This document shows positions 6,889 through 15,366 of a stretch of 39,816 nucleotides of DNA, piece by piece. Where the stretch lies: positions 1-39,816 of the IMG/VR virus record IMGVR_UViG_3300033141_004308; one strand, 5' to 3'. Positions within the stretch are counted from its first letter, which is position 1, and each line of letters begins with the position of its first letter. Made by a program: the position numbers and the translations under genes. The stretch comes from a virus. The notes under the pieces are model-generated. The model worked only from the letters and a program-made list of their open reading frames with translations. It was not told the DNA's origin and searched no databases.

Positions 6889-8454
6889 TTACCTCACCTC
6901 AATCCAATAACTCAAATTATAATTATTCTTCAAAAATAATTCCTCAGAAATAAAAGACTTGTATTTGAAAACTTGGTCTGAGAAGTAAAGTTCATACCCA
7001 ATAACATTATCTTTTATTGTTTTCTTATAAAATATTTTAGCCTCATTAAAAGGAACTAATTTCTCAACAATATTTACAAAATCATTAAATGAAACTTCAA
7101 GAATATCTAATGATTTTCTTAAATCCATTTCTTTATTAGCAGGAGAAACTAATTTTGCTCCAACATCAACACCCCTACCCCTACCACCTTCCTGCCTGTC
7201 ACCCATATCCCTGTAAGGCAAGTCATTACCCCTCATCACTGGAGGAGCTTCATTCTTATTAATATCATTAACATAACCCATCTTTAATCTTGCTTCCCTT
7301 GAAGTGATTAAACCCCTATCATAAAGAATACTAACTATTTGAGCCTCTCTTATCTCATCAATCTTATAACTTCTCCTGAACTTAAAGTAAAGACCATAAT
7401 TATTAAATATTTTATTGTTTAATAATTCTTCAATCTCCTTCTGTAAGAAATTAATTCTCTTCCAATAACCCTCAGTCATCTCCTTATTATTACTCTTCTT
7501 ATCAATTATCCCCAACCTAATTGGCGGAACACCATACGCCATTAAAAGCCTGTGAGTCATTAATTCAATTAAATTCCTGAACTCTAAATCCTTATTAAAC
7601 TCATTAAGTTTTTGAACTTCAACATCCCCTGTTAAAACTAAATTCTTCTGCCAATTCTTCTTATTCCTCATCTCCCTTATCTCAGTTTTAAGAACCTGAT
7701 AATTCCTATCCTCTAAACCCCTACCATTTTTAATCACAAAAATATTATTAGGAATACCACCATTCTCAAAGAATTTACCAGCGTAATGCTTCGCAGATAA
7801 TAAAGTCGCAATATCATCTAAAAGAGGGTATGTTGGTGGAATAGAATAAACAGAGCCTAAATTAGTTAATGAAAAATGAATTATTTGGTCAGGAGAGAAT
7901 TTAATCTCATTACCATCAACTTTTTGAACATAATACAATGGTTGCCCTGTCTTATCAACAGCCATTTCCATAGTTGAAGATTTAATATTCCAAATGTTAA
8001 AAGGAAAAATAATCTCTTCATCAATATTCTTATAAATCTCACTTATTTCATCCTTACTTATGAACTGAAACTTATTAACAATATTCTTAATGCTTTTAGA
8101 AATATTAGGTATTCTCTTTATCTCAAAATACCCATCACCAGTAATGAACGTATGAATTAAAAATCTTTCAAGCTTCTTATAAAAATTAATTTGTAATAAA
8201 TGCTTCTCCATTCTTTTAGACTTCTTAGTCACGCCACCACTATCTTTTTGAGCAACAATATCAAAACCATCACTCAAGATATCAGTGACTAAAACATTAA
8301 TAATAGAATATAATTCACTGCACTCCTCAAAAACCCTATACAACGTGTCTAAATTAACACTTGTTGGTTGAGTTTCATCATCATCAGTCCAAATAGAACG
8401 ATTAATCTCTCTTTTTGGAAATAATTTAATTCTTTTATTCTTTAAAAGAGGCAT
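6889..8454 (-). CDS. Portal protein
   Basis: A 521-residue protein. Landmarks of the HK97/SPP1-type portal family are visible: the N-terminal wing (ECSELYSIINVLVTDILSDG, residues about 44-63), ITGDGYFEIKR near residue 110, the PDQIIHFSL strand near 190, and the clip/stem region with LLMAYGVPPIRLGI and the stem helix FLQKEIEELLNNKIFN around 300-350. It forms the dodecameric ring through which DNA enters. Transcription probably starts from the 48-bp repeat that ends at its ATG. Confidence 0.9.
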   Translation of the reverse strand: MPLLKNKRIKLFPKREINRSIWTDDDETQPTSVNLDTLYRVFEECSELYSIINVLVTDILSDGFDIVAQKDSGGVTKKSKRMEKHLLQINFYKKLERFLIHTFITGDGYFEIKRIPNISKSIKNIVNKFQFISKDEISEIYKNIDEEIIFPFNIWNIKSSTMEMAVDKTGQPLYYVQKVDGNEIKFSPDQIIHFSLTNLGSVYSIPPTYPLLDDIATLLSAKHYAGKFFENGGIPNNIFVIKNGRGLEDRNYQVLKTEIREMRNKKNWQKNLVLTGDVEVQKLNEFNKDLEFRNLIELMTHRLLMAYGVPPIRLGIIDKKSNNKEMTEGYWKRINFLQKEIEELLNNKIFNNYGLYFKFRRSYKIDEIREAQIVSILYDRGLITSREARLKMGYVNDINKNEAPPVMRGNDLPYRDMGDRQEGGRGRGVDVGAKLVSPANKEMDLRKSLDILEVSFNDFVNIVEKLVPFNEAKIFYKKTIKDNVIGYELYFSDQVFKYKSFISEELFLKNNYNLSYWIEVR

Positions 8455-8496
8455 ATTAACTACTAAGTAGTCATAATATTTAAGTATTTTCTTTTA
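8449..8496 (-). promoter_or_regulatory. Late promoter/operator repeat, copy 2 (before portal)
   Basis: Identical over 48 bp to 5318-5365, including the terminal TAA of the upstream terminase gene, the TATA-like CTTAAATA, the 13-bp palindrome (8459-8471) and the ATG of the portal gene. Perfect identity in otherwise unrelated surroundings points to recent duplication or gene conversion of a promoter cassette. Confidence 0.8.
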
Positions 8497-9957
8497 TATA
8501 TATGATGCAGTAACATAAGTCCCAAGAGAATTATACGCTTCCAAAGCAAGCGCTAAAGACATAACCATATCATCATGCTGTCCCACTCCCTCAAGTTTCA
8601 CCCTTCCATTCTTCATTACCGCCCTAAAAGAGAATAACTCATTCAATAAAATCTCATTATCAGGAATGAATAAATAACCACTCTCAAAAGCACTCTGCAA
8701 CTGACTTATTAATCTCGGCTTATTCTCACCACTTGTTTTAAAACCTTCAACAATCCCGCCAATCAAATTCTTAACTGCTTGACCAGTTCGTGGATTAGTG
8801 AAAAACTTATCATTCTTCGCACTCTCAATCAAACCATAACTTAATCCAACTTGTTCTATGAGAATCCCATTAAACTTCCAATACTTATCTAACTCCTGCA
8901 ACTTAATTAAAGTGTCAATAAAACCAAGCCCTTTCTCCCTAATAATGTTCTTAACCCTAATAATGTTTTCCTCATCAACCTCAATAATAGTGATAACAGT
9001 ATAATCAGCTTTGGAGGATGTTGACATCGCAACATCAACTCCCGCATAATACAAGCAAGGACCCCTCCTTGTTGTATCAATACTACTTAACACCTGTCTT
9101 TTTATAATTTGTGGTTTAAAAATTGACTGCTCTCCAGCGAAAGGCTCAAGAAGATACTCCTTCTCAAAACTAAAAGGAGATAACGCATTCTGATACTCAC
9201 GCTGTTGTCTTAACTCATCTAACGTGAATCCTAAACCAGTCTTCTCATCCTTCTGCCATAAAGGTCTTAACCACTTACCATTCTTATCACGTATAACCGC
9301 AGGCAAAGAAATAAAAGAACTTGACCTCCCTAACTTACTTAAAACATCCTTACTAACCGCAATAATATCAGTTGTTGTTTGCGGTGTTCCAATAATAGCT
9401 AACTTACCCTTAAGCGTTCTCACAATAGGAGTTATAACATCAGCGAAAAGTTTTTTCTGCTTCTCCTCAGGCATAGTCCCTGAATTAACATCACGCAGTA
9501 TATCATCACAAATAAGTAAGTGAACATGCTGTCCTCTTGCTGTTGAATTAAAAGGAAGAGATTTTATTGAACTACCCGTAGAAAGAATAATATGAGACGC
9601 AGACCACTTCTTCTCCTTCTGATTTTTAATAACTTTAGGACGCAGGAAACTCAGTATTGGATTCTCCTCTATCTTATTCTTTATATCCAACAAGATATCC
9701 CAAGATTGTTCTTTAGCAGAAGAAATAATGCAAATCCTTTTCTTCTCATTAAAAGTCGCATACCAAATCACGTATGCTTTCATTAACTCAGTCTTACCAT
9801 GACCTCTCGCAACCTCAATAATAACAATATTCTTAGTTTCATCCTTAAGTAAACTCACTATCTTCCTATGATGCTCTGCAATAACAAGCCCTAAAACTTC
9901 AGTGCAGAAAAACTCGAAATCATAAGATGAACGCAATAAGATTTCCTTATCATTCAT
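8494..9957 (-). CDS. terL: Terminase large subunit
   Basis: A 487-residue DNA packaging motor. The ATPase has Walker A ARGHGKTE (residues 50-57), Walker B LLICDD (147-152) and the coupling motif IIGTP (188-192). The C-terminal RNase H-like nuclease has AGVDVA with Asp308, an acidic residue in ILIEQVG (about 366-371), and HDD at 461-463. The ATG at 9957 follows AAGGAGG and overlaps the end of a zinc-ribbon gene by 8 bases. All catalytic landmarks are present, so the enzyme should be active. Confidence 0.95.
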   Translation of the reverse strand: MNDKEILLRSSYDFEFFCTEVLGLVIAEHHRKIVSLLKDETKNIVIIEVARGHGKTELMKAYVIWYATFNEKKRICIISSAKEQSWDILLDIKNKIEENPILSFLRPKVIKNQKEKKWSASHIILSTGSSIKSLPFNSTARGQHVHLLICDDILRDVNSGTMPEEKQKKLFADVITPIVRTLKGKLAIIGTPQTTTDIIAVSKDVLSKLGRSSSFISLPAVIRDKNGKWLRPLWQKDEKTGLGFTLDELRQQREYQNALSPFSFEKEYLLEPFAGEQSIFKPQIIKRQVLSSIDTTRRGPCLYYAGVDVAMSTSSKADYTVITIIEVDEENIIRVKNIIREKGLGFIDTLIKLQELDKYWKFNGILIEQVGLSYGLIESAKNDKFFTNPRTGQAVKNLIGGIVEGFKTSGENKPRLISQLQSAFESGYLFIPDNEILLNELFSFRAVMKNGRVKLEGVGQHDDMVMSLALALEAYNSLGTYVTASYI

Positions 9958-10108
9958 TTAAGAACCTCCTTAAACACTTTAAATCACAGAAATACCAAGT
10001 CTTAACTTTCTTACTATTTAAACTAATCTCCATTAATTTAATAACACTCCTTCTTCTCATGCCCTTATAAACAAGAGCGTTCCCGCAATAATCACAACTT
10101 GCTTTCAA
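9950..10108 (-). CDS. 52-residue zinc-finger protein before terminase
   Basis: A short gene with a TTG start at 10108 preceded by GGTGATG. The protein carries CDYCG near the N terminus and CDLKC near the C terminus, a four-cysteine treble-clef or MYM-like arrangement. It overlaps the preceding glycosyltransferase gene by 17 bases and the terminase start by 8 bases, the same overlap seen at 13302-13309. Its position next to terL suggests a DNA packaging or HNH-like accessory role, but no catalytic histidines are seen. Confidence 0.75.
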   Translation of the reverse strand: MKASCDYCGNALVYKGMRRRSVIKLMEISLNSKKVKTWYFCDLKCLRRFLNE

Positions 10109-10949
10109 TTGACATCACCAAATCCTTAACCACTTTCTTCCTGAAATCAATTTCCTTCTTAATCACACTCTTTCTTGGAGTTAATAAATTTGGTTTAATC
10201 AATAATTCCTTATGAAACACCCATTCCTTAATGTAATCACTAACATAAATCTTAGTCCCCATCATAAGATGGTCGAGAACAACGTAATCAAACGCTTCTG
10301 AAAAAGACATTTGTAAACCATACTCCATCTTACTTATTAACTCTAAGTAAAGAGTGTAATCCAAGAAATCATAAGAATAATACTTCAAGCCAATAATATC
10401 AGCGAATTGTCTCGTGGTTTTATTTAATGCATTCGTGTGCAACACCTTATTTTCTTTCTTAGCGAACAATAATTGATTACAAATATTCTTGTGAGGAGCG
10501 GAACTACAGAATAATGAAACATGACCATCCCACTTCTCACCGCTTGGTTTTGGGTAAGCACTTAAATCAGCGATTTGAGGAAGCCAATAAACATTATTTA
10601 ATTGTGATTTCATGGTTTTTGAACCAACAAAAACAAAATCCACTTGCTTATTAAGTAAAGTTTTATTCAAAGAAACAATCTCATTAGATAATTCCGCTTG
10701 CCCAATAGGAGAACAAAATAAAACGCCAACCTTAGAACCAGAAGCCTTAACATGAGAAATTAACGCCTGATAATTGTTTGTTAAAGCACCTGCAAAAATA
10801 ATTAAATCAAACTTCTCCTCAAAAACCTTATCCATTAATTCATTTGAATAAACGTGAGTAAAAATTTTAGGGAAAACCCTGCTTAACTCCCAAACATGCC
10901 TCCAATTCCCGTTCTTCAAGCCCTCAGGGCTAACAGTTAAAATCCTCAC
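10092..10949 (-). CDS. Glycosyltransferase-like protein, GT-B type
   Basis: A 285-residue protein. It starts with a Rossmann-like MRILTVSPEGLKNGNWRHVW, has further beta-alpha units (FDLIIFAGAL, VGVLFCSP, VDFVFVGS) and a second domain in which QMSFSEAFDYVVLDHLMMG (about residues 215-233) stands where GT4 enzymes have the Glu-x7-Glu loop. It lies in a run of three glycosyltransferases between small terminase and large terminase. Probable role: decorating virion proteins or host surface glycans. Substrate cannot be read from sequence. Confidence 0.65.
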   Translation of the reverse strand: MRILTVSPEGLKNGNWRHVWELSRVFPKIFTHVYSNELMDKVFEEKFDLIIFAGALTNNYQALISHVKASGSKVGVLFCSPIGQAELSNEIVSLNKTLLNKQVDFVFVGSKTMKSQLNNVYWLPQIADLSAYPKPSGEKWDGHVSLFCSSAPHKNICNQLLFAKKENKVLHTNALNKTTRQFADIIGLKYYSYDFLDYTLYLELISKMEYGLQMSFSEAFDYVVLDHLMMGTKIYVSDYIKEWVFHKELLIKPNLLTPRKSVIKKEIDFRKKVVKDLVMSIESKL

Positions 10950-11170
10950 TCAATCACCTTATTAAGTAATTTATACCAACACAAGAGCAAGAAAATGCCA
11001 AACGAAAACAAGGAAACAATTCCCATCGCAAAACCAAACAATTTAAAACCTGCGAGAAAAGATAAAATTAAAATTGAGATTGGAACCCCAATTAATAAAA
11101 GAACTGCCTCACAAACCGTGTAAGCATTTTCAATAAACTTCTTTAATTCAAAATCAATCTTGTATTTCAT
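10946..11170 (-). CDS. Two-helix membrane protein
   Basis: A 74-residue protein with two hydrophobic helices (about residues 18-42 and 46-66) separated by a short Lys-Phe-Gly turn, and charged ends. GGAGG precedes the ATG and the gene couples to the next by ATGA. Such proteins can be holins or membrane anchors; in this position, among glycosyltransferases, an anchoring role is equally possible. No family recognised. Confidence 0.7.
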   Translation of the reverse strand: MKYKIDFELKKFIENAYTVCEAVLLLIGVPISILILSFLAGFKLFGFAMGIVSLFSFGIFLLLCWYKLLNKVIE

Positions 11171-11295
11171 AATTTTCCCTCCATCTCCTTTATTTCATCA
11201 TCACTCATGCCAACCACTCTTGCGAGCTTAACACTCTTCTTTAACTTGTTCTCACTCATTAACCCTCTTACTTTACTCTCCGCATTCTCAGACAT
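11167..11295 (-). CDS. Small basic protein, 42 residues
   Basis: A short frame ending MSDDEIKEMEGKL and overlapping the next ATG as ATGA. The ATG at 11295 is taken as start; an in-frame GTG at 11328 has AAGGAG only 3 nt upstream and would add 11 residues while overlapping the previous gene. The sequence is helical with alternating charge. The overlap and codon pattern support a real gene, but the function is unknown. Confidence 0.5.
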   Translation of the reverse strand: MSENAESKVRGLMSENKLKKSVKLARVVGMSDDEIKEMEGKL

Positions 11296-11308
11296 TAAAT
11301 ACTCTAAC

Positions 11309-11497
11309 TTATTCAGCTTTCTTTTCACTAACTCCTTTATCATCTTTCTTCTCCTTTAACATTTGCTCAAGTAAATCAATCTGTCCTTCAATTCGCACTC
11401 CCTCATTTATAAGAACTTTCTTCTGCTCCTCAAGTGCCTGAAGCTTATTAATGATTTCCTGATGCTTTTTTCTTAACTCAATCAACTTTTTTTCCAC
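11309..11497 (-). CDS. Coiled-coil protein, 62 residues
   Basis: A GTG start at 11497 follows GAGGTGAT. Almost the whole protein (residues 2-50) is a heptad-patterned coiled coil with Leu/Ile at core positions, ending in a Lys/Glu tail. It overlaps the upstream glycosyltransferase by 20 bases. Likely a small oligomeric structural or adaptor protein; nothing more can be said. Confidence 0.7.
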   Translation of the reverse strand: MEKKLIELRKKHQEIINKLQALEEQKKVLINEGVRIEGQIDLLEQMLKEKKDDKGVSEKKAE

Positions 11498-12437
11498 TTA
11501 AATCACCTCGTATTAATTTTAAATCAAAATCATAAGGTATACTACCCTTACTATAAAGCCTGTCCAAAATCCTAATCAACATTTGAACCCTATTACCAAC
11601 CATGTGATGCCTTGAAACTAATTTATAACCCTCCATCGCAATAGAATAATCATAATTTAATTTAAAATCATCAATCTCCTCCTTCTTTAACAAATAACAA
11701 TTAACACCATTCTTAAACCCAAGCTCACTTAACCCCCAACCAACATCCTCACCAATAAGTATGCTCTTCACAAAAGGTATTTCAAAATACTTAGAAATTA
11801 TGTATTTTCTCTCCCCACCACCAGACGCAACTGAGAACTTAAAATTAGCCAACCACTTATAAAACCCTTCATTAATCTTACTCTTATCAACTGTTTTAGG
11901 GTCATACCCTGGATGCTCAAAAGTGTTAGCATCAAACTTTTTTTGCATAGCAACCCTGAAAGGATACTCCTTCTCATTCAAAATCCCAGCAACACCAATC
12001 CTTAACCTCACAGGCGGTCTGCGAACAATAAAAGGATAAGCGAAATGCGGGAACCAAATCATCTTATGCAAGTGGTCACGCCATTTCTCCTGCACGAAAG
12101 GACTATACTTATAAGTGCATAATAAGTAATCCGCAATCTCAGTCATCCTAAAATAATTCTCATAATTACCATCCTTACTATGCATGTCATCCAAGAAGTA
12201 AAACACTTTCTGAGTCGTCTTATTCACCACTTCATTCGTGTGAGGGCAGAGATTCACGACAGCATCAAAACCCTCATACTTACTTAAATCAACAGGCTTC
12301 CTATCATCCGCTGGAATTTCTAACCTATACAAATCAATCTCAGGAATAGGATACTTAAGCAATTCTTGATGAATATATCTATAAAAACCAAGCGGAACAT
12401 TATCATAAAAATGATTATAAACAATTAATACTTTCAT
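11478..12437 (-). CDS. Glycosyltransferase, GT-B type
   Basis: A 319-residue protein beginning with MKVLIVYNHFYDNVPLG, a GT-B Rossmann start, followed by FDAVVNLCP, VFYFLDDMHS and ADYLLCTYKYS in the places where donor/acceptor domain strands occur, and RIGVAGILNEKEYPFR opening the second domain. The ATG at 12437 follows GGAGTG and overlaps the GT2 gene by 4 bases. It belongs to the late glycosyltransferase cassette. The specificity is unknown. Confidence 0.7.
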   Translation of the reverse strand: MKVLIVYNHFYDNVPLGFYRYIHQELLKYPIPEIDLYRLEIPADDRKPVDLSKYEGFDAVVNLCPHTNEVVNKTTQKVFYFLDDMHSKDGNYENYFRMTEIADYLLCTYKYSPFVQEKWRDHLHKMIWFPHFAYPFIVRRPPVRLRIGVAGILNEKEYPFRVAMQKKFDANTFEHPGYDPKTVDKSKINEGFYKWLANFKFSVASGGGERKYIISKYFEIPFVKSILIGEDVGWGLSELGFKNGVNCYLLKKEEIDDFKLNYDYSIAMEGYKLVSRHHMVGNRVQMLIRILDRLYSKGSIPYDFDLKLIRGDLSGKKVD

Positions 12438-13309
12438 CTCTCACTCCACCACACTTTATTATCTTGCTTAATCACGCCCCAGAACTCCTGACGCTCCTTA
12501 ATGAAATCATAATGCTTATCAAGAAACGCTTTCGTGTCAGCGTAAGTTAATTCAATACGCTTAAAAGGGTCAAGCGAACGAGTCCCGCTCTCACCGAACA
12601 AATGCCAATTAACCGCTGAAGGCATGAAATAAATCTTATAACCAGAACGCAAAACATTCAAGCAAAGGTCTGTTTCCTCAGTGAAGCCAAGCAATGAATA
12701 ATCAATTAACTCACTCTCATTAACAGCGCTCAAACGATAAATGAACTGCGAGCAATGAACGACTTCAATCGGCTTACTCATTAACTTCTTACCCTGCGTG
12801 TAAATAAAATCAGTTGAGCGATGCAAGAAAACTTGTCGCACGCCATTATGAGTCCTAACTTCAAGCGTGTTCAACCTCTCACCCTTATACTCCTTCCTCA
12901 ACACTGAAATATCATTAGAGAAGTTCGGCGTGGCAGTCCCAACAACACCAACCCTTTTATTTGATGAAATCACTGACATGAGATTCTCAACGCACTTACT
13001 ATCAAGGTAGTGGTCGTCATTCAAGTCAAAAGCATACTTCCACGCTTTCTTAATCCGAGGCAAAATAAGTTTTCTCGCCCGAGCAATACCTAAATTCTCA
13101 TCAAAACGCTTAATTTGAACCACTCGATTAAATGAAAGACGCTTAACAAGAGTTTTAATAAGCGGGTCTTGAGAAACAGGCGTTGAACTCCCATTATCAA
13201 TAATTAATAAATCCCAATCCTGATACGATTGATTCAATAATGAGGAGAGAAGCAACGCTAAATAATTCTGACGATTAAAAGTCGTGATAGTAATTATTAA
13301 CTCACTCAA
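12434..13309 (-). CDS. Family 2 glycosyltransferase
   Basis: Taken from the TTG at 13309, which lies 8 nt after GGAGG; upstream codons overlap the preceding gene and are rich in Arg, so they are unlikely to be translated. The 291-residue protein starts LSELIITITTFNRQNYLALL, a classical GT2 start, has DLLIIDNGSS, the metal-binding region AFDLNDDHYLDS (DxD type) and GFTEETDLCLNVLRSGYKI with the catalytic-type acidic pair. All core GT-A motifs are present. It likely transfers a sugar in the cytoplasm onto virion or host targets. Confidence 0.85.
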   Translation of the reverse strand: MSELIITITTFNRQNYLALLLSSLLNQSYQDWDLLIIDNGSSTPVSQDPLIKTLVKRLSFNRVVQIKRFDENLGIARARKLILPRIKKAWKYAFDLNDDHYLDSKCVENLMSVISSNKRVGVVGTATPNFSNDISVLRKEYKGERLNTLEVRTHNGVRQVFLHRSTDFIYTQGKKLMSKPIEVVHCSQFIYRLSAVNESELIDYSLLGFTEETDLCLNVLRSGYKIYFMPSAVNWHLFGESGTRSLDPFKRIELTYADTKAFLDKHYDFIKERQEFWGVIKQDNKVWWSER

Positions 13310-13799
13310 TAATAACACCCTCCTTCTTCTTCTTAAGCAAGCGAATAATCTTCTTCCTCTCATCCTCAGTCATGTTACCCAAGATTTTAGTGAAATTCTC
13401 AACAACATACTTACGAACTGAATTAATAGGAATGTAATAATTAGAGACTTCAGCGTTCTGAATCTCCTCCAAGCGTTCCGCAAGCTCTGATAAATTCATT
13501 ATAGTGCGATTAAGCTCTGAAACCGCTTTAAGCGTTAAATTATCCTCATTAGAATCAATAATTTCTTGAATCTTGTTCAAAATTGAGTTCAAACGAAAAA
13601 TTAATTCAGAAATCTGCACGTTCTCCTGTTTTTTCTTCAATTCTTTCTCAATTTCAATCTCTTTTTTAAATTTTTCAGCGAATTCCTCAAGTTTTTCAAT
13701 AGTAGTGACAAGACCGAACTTCTTCTTAAGCAAGTATTGAATTTGCTTAAAAGTGTAATCATCCCGCATTAATTGCAAAGTGTAATCCTCGAAATCCAT
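13302..13799 (-). CDS. Putative terminase small subunit, coiled-coil
   Basis: A 165-residue protein, the first gene of the long late block. The N terminus (YTFKQIQYLLKKKFGL, residues about 15-30) could be a helix-turn-helix; a long coiled coil covers about residues 35-115 and a basic helical tail ends the protein. Small terminases have a DNA-binding N domain, a coiled oligomerisation core and a tail that binds TerL. The large subunit is eight genes downstream, with glycosyltransferases between, so the call is by architecture and first position. It could also be a late regulator. Confidence 0.4.
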   Translation of the reverse strand: MDFEDYTLQLMRDDYTFKQIQYLLKKKFGLVTTIEKLEEFAEKFKKEIEIEKELKKKQENVQISELIFRLNSILNKIQEIIDSNEDNLTLKAVSELNRTIMNLSELAERLEEIQNAEVSNYYIPINSVRKYVVENFTKILGNMTEDERKKIIRLLKKKKEGVIIE

Positions 13800-13802
13800 A
13801 AT

Positions 13803-13862
13803 TTTTTTAAAGCAAATGGAATATAAATAGTTTTTGGAAAAGTATTTAAATATAAAATGTCA
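13803..13862. promoter_or_regulatory. Divergent promoters of late block and early plus genes
   Basis: On the minus strand CCAAAAACTATTTATATTCC (BRE plus TATA) lies about 30 bp before the ATG at 13799, predicting an almost leaderless transcript for the late block. On the plus strand GGAAAAGTATTTAAATA at about 13837-13853 faces the gene at 13898. The two elements are back to back within 35 bp, so binding at one could affect the other. Confidence 0.7.
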
Positions 13863-13897
13863 TATATTAAATAAAATATTAAATGGTGATGTGAAAA

Positions 13898-14233
13898 ATG
13901 AAAAACAAAAAAAGCGCTTGGCAAATCGAAAAATGGAAAAGAGGCTTAAAATACGTGAACGAACTAATAAACTACCTAAAACCAATCACGTGGGAAGACC
14001 TCGAACGAGCAGTCAAAAGAATAGAAAACAAATTCATGGTGAACTGGGAACCACAAGTAAAACTCATTGAAAACGAAATACAAAAAAAAATAGAATCACT
14101 AAGCATTAACAACCTAAGCGAAGCCGAAAAAGGAAAACAATTACTCGAACGCTTACAAAAAGTCAGGAAGAAATACGAACGCTGGAACGTTGAGAACTGG
14201 AAACTAACAAAGAAAAGGAGAGGAGAACAATGA
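13898..14233 (+). CDS. Early protein of unknown function, 111 residues
   Basis: First gene of a short plus-strand unit, with GGTGATG before the ATG. The protein is Lys/Arg/Trp-rich and mostly helical, with a central segment (WEDLERAVKRIENKFMV) and a coiled C-terminal half. Codon use favours A-ending and C-ending codons more than neighbouring genes. No family recognised; a small nucleic-acid-binding or regulatory role would fit its early position opposite the late promoter. Confidence 0.7.
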   Translation: MKNKKSAWQIEKWKRGLKYVNELINYLKPITWEDLERAVKRIENKFMVNWEPQVKLIENEIQKKIESLSINNLSEAEKGKQLLERLQKVRKKYERWNVENWKLTKKRRGEQ

Positions 14234-14418
14234 AATACCATGTTTACACAATAGAAGTCATGGACGTGGCATTAGACTTCGAGAAAGAAGTCACTGAATT
14301 CACGAACAAACTACTCGAGAAAAACGTGAGAAGAGAAGACATAAACATTGAATACAAAATAAACGACGTCAAAGAACTCGGAACCTTCTACTACGCAATC
14401 ATAAGCTGGTGGGAATAA
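14230..14418 (+). CDS. Early protein of unknown function, 62 residues
   Basis: Starts at an ATG behind GAGGAGAAC and overlaps the previous stop. The sequence alternates beta strand (YHVYTIEVMDVALDF), helix (EVTEFTNKLLEKN) and strand (INIEYKINDV), a compact alpha-beta fold. No family recognised. It is coupled on both sides, by a 4-base overlap upstream and TAATG downstream. Confidence 0.7.
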   Translation: MKYHVYTIEVMDVALDFEKEVTEFTNKLLEKNVRREDINIEYKINDVKELGTFYYAIISWWE

Positions 14419-14561
14419 TGAAAAAAATAAAAGAATTCCTCGAAACCTACGCTGAAATATGCAAAACAGAATTAGAAGAAACAGCATTAGAAAGCCCCGA
14501 AAACTACTTCACCACAGGAAAACTCGTAGCAATACAAACAATACTAAAAAAAATACCCTAA
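14418..14561 (+). CDS. Early protein of unknown function, 47 residues
   Basis: A short gene joined to the previous one by TAATG. The product is helical and acidic in the middle (TELEETALESPENY) and ends with a hydrophobic helix. It is the last gene before tandem T-run terminators, which supports its being translated as the end of the unit. Function unknown. Confidence 0.6.
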   Translation: MKKIKEFLETYAEICKTELEETALESPENYFTTGKLVAIQTILKKIP

Positions 14562-14604
14562 AAAACCTTAATATAATTTTTTAAAACCTTAATATAATTT
14601 TTTT
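14562..14604 (+). terminator. Tandem 21-bp oligo-T terminators
   Basis: A 21-bp unit (AAAACCTTAATATAATTTTTT) occurs twice in a row, at 14562-14582 and 14583-14603. Each copy ends in a T run, the known archaeal termination signal. They directly follow the stop of the last early gene. The rest of the gap to 14754 holds further T runs (for example near 14660-14705) that could end transcripts arriving from both sides. Confidence 0.65.
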
Positions 14605-14754
14605 AATTTTATAAAAAGTTTCAAAAACAGGACAAAAAATTCGGAGGCTTGTACTTGCTTTCTTTTTTTCGTGTTTTTTCAGATGGGGTGGGGTTATTTT
14701 TTTAGAATTTTTAGAATGAAAATTAAAAAAAATTAAGAAAATAATAGTGAAATT

Positions 14755-15105
14755 TTATTGGACTTGTATTGTTCTGTTCTGTTCAATTGTTCCATTCAGG
14801 ATGTCATATTTGTTTTTTTTGCCATAGTTTTTTATTTCTTTCCATTTTTGATGGAATTGAAGTAATGCTTCTTCTATTTCTTTCTCTTTTTGGTTTAAAA
14901 AATCTGTTGCTTCTTGTAGTTTTTCTACTTTTTTCTCAACTCTGTGTGTTGCTTCTTCATTTTCATATAGTAATTTGCTCCAATTCAGAAAATCTGAAGC
15001 GTCAATACCTATATATGCTTCAATTAACCCGTCATATCTGAGGGTTATGCTTTTTTTAATTTCACAACCAAATCTTGTTTTTAAATCTTTTTCTTTTTGT
15101 TCCAT
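14755..15105 (-). CDS. Coiled-coil protein of unknown function
   Basis: The start is the ATG at 15105, since GAGGTGG sits 6 nt upstream; a GTG three codons earlier overlaps that site. The 116-residue product has an N-terminal alpha-beta part (FGCEIKKSITLRYDGLIEAYIG) and a long coiled coil over about residues 50-95. It is transcribed from a promoter that is nearly identical to the one before the clamp-like gene. Function not recognised. Confidence 0.7.
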   Translation of the reverse strand: MEQKEKDLKTRFGCEIKKSITLRYDGLIEAYIGIDASDFLNWSKLLYENEEATHRVEKKVEKLQEATDFLNQKEKEIEEALLQFHQKWKEIKNYGKKNKYDILNGTIEQNRTIQVQ

Positions 15106-15137
15106 TTTTTCCACCTCTTTTATTTTTTTTTTTTCAA

Positions 15138-15176
15138 AAAAGTATATACATCACTTATTTATATACTTTTTGGTTT
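15138..15176 (-). promoter_or_regulatory. Promoter with dyad, copy A
   Basis: Minus-strand CCAAAAAGTATATAAAT gives BRE and TATA for the gene starting at 15105. AAAAAGTATATA and its exact reverse complement flank an 11-bp centre, making a large dyad around the TATA box. Positions 15145-15170 match 16238-16263 at 24 of 26 bases, so this is a shared promoter/operator type. Confidence 0.65.
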
Positions 15177-15333
15177 TCTAAAATAATTCTAATCTCTGTA
15201 TTATCTCTATATATAATATAAGCACAACTAACAATAAACAATCAAGGCAAAAAATCACTACTAACAATAAAGCAAAACTCAAAAGGCAACTAACTAATCA
15301 AGGCACAAAAAAAAGTAATAAAGGGGCATAAAT

Positions 15334-15366
15334 TCTATATATTTTTTCAAAATGTTTAATGAATTT
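15334..15366 (-). repeat. 33-bp origin-region repeat, inverted copy
   Basis: Read on the minus strand this copy starts AAATTCATTAAACATTTTG and ends AAAAAATATATAGA. It matches the copies at 15509 and 15701 at nearly every base but points the other way. Seen directly in the sequence. Confidence 0.8.

Noticed and set aside
10946-11170. Call as holin
   Set aside because: Two membrane helices and small size fit, but neither neighbours nor motifs support lysis; left as a membrane protein.
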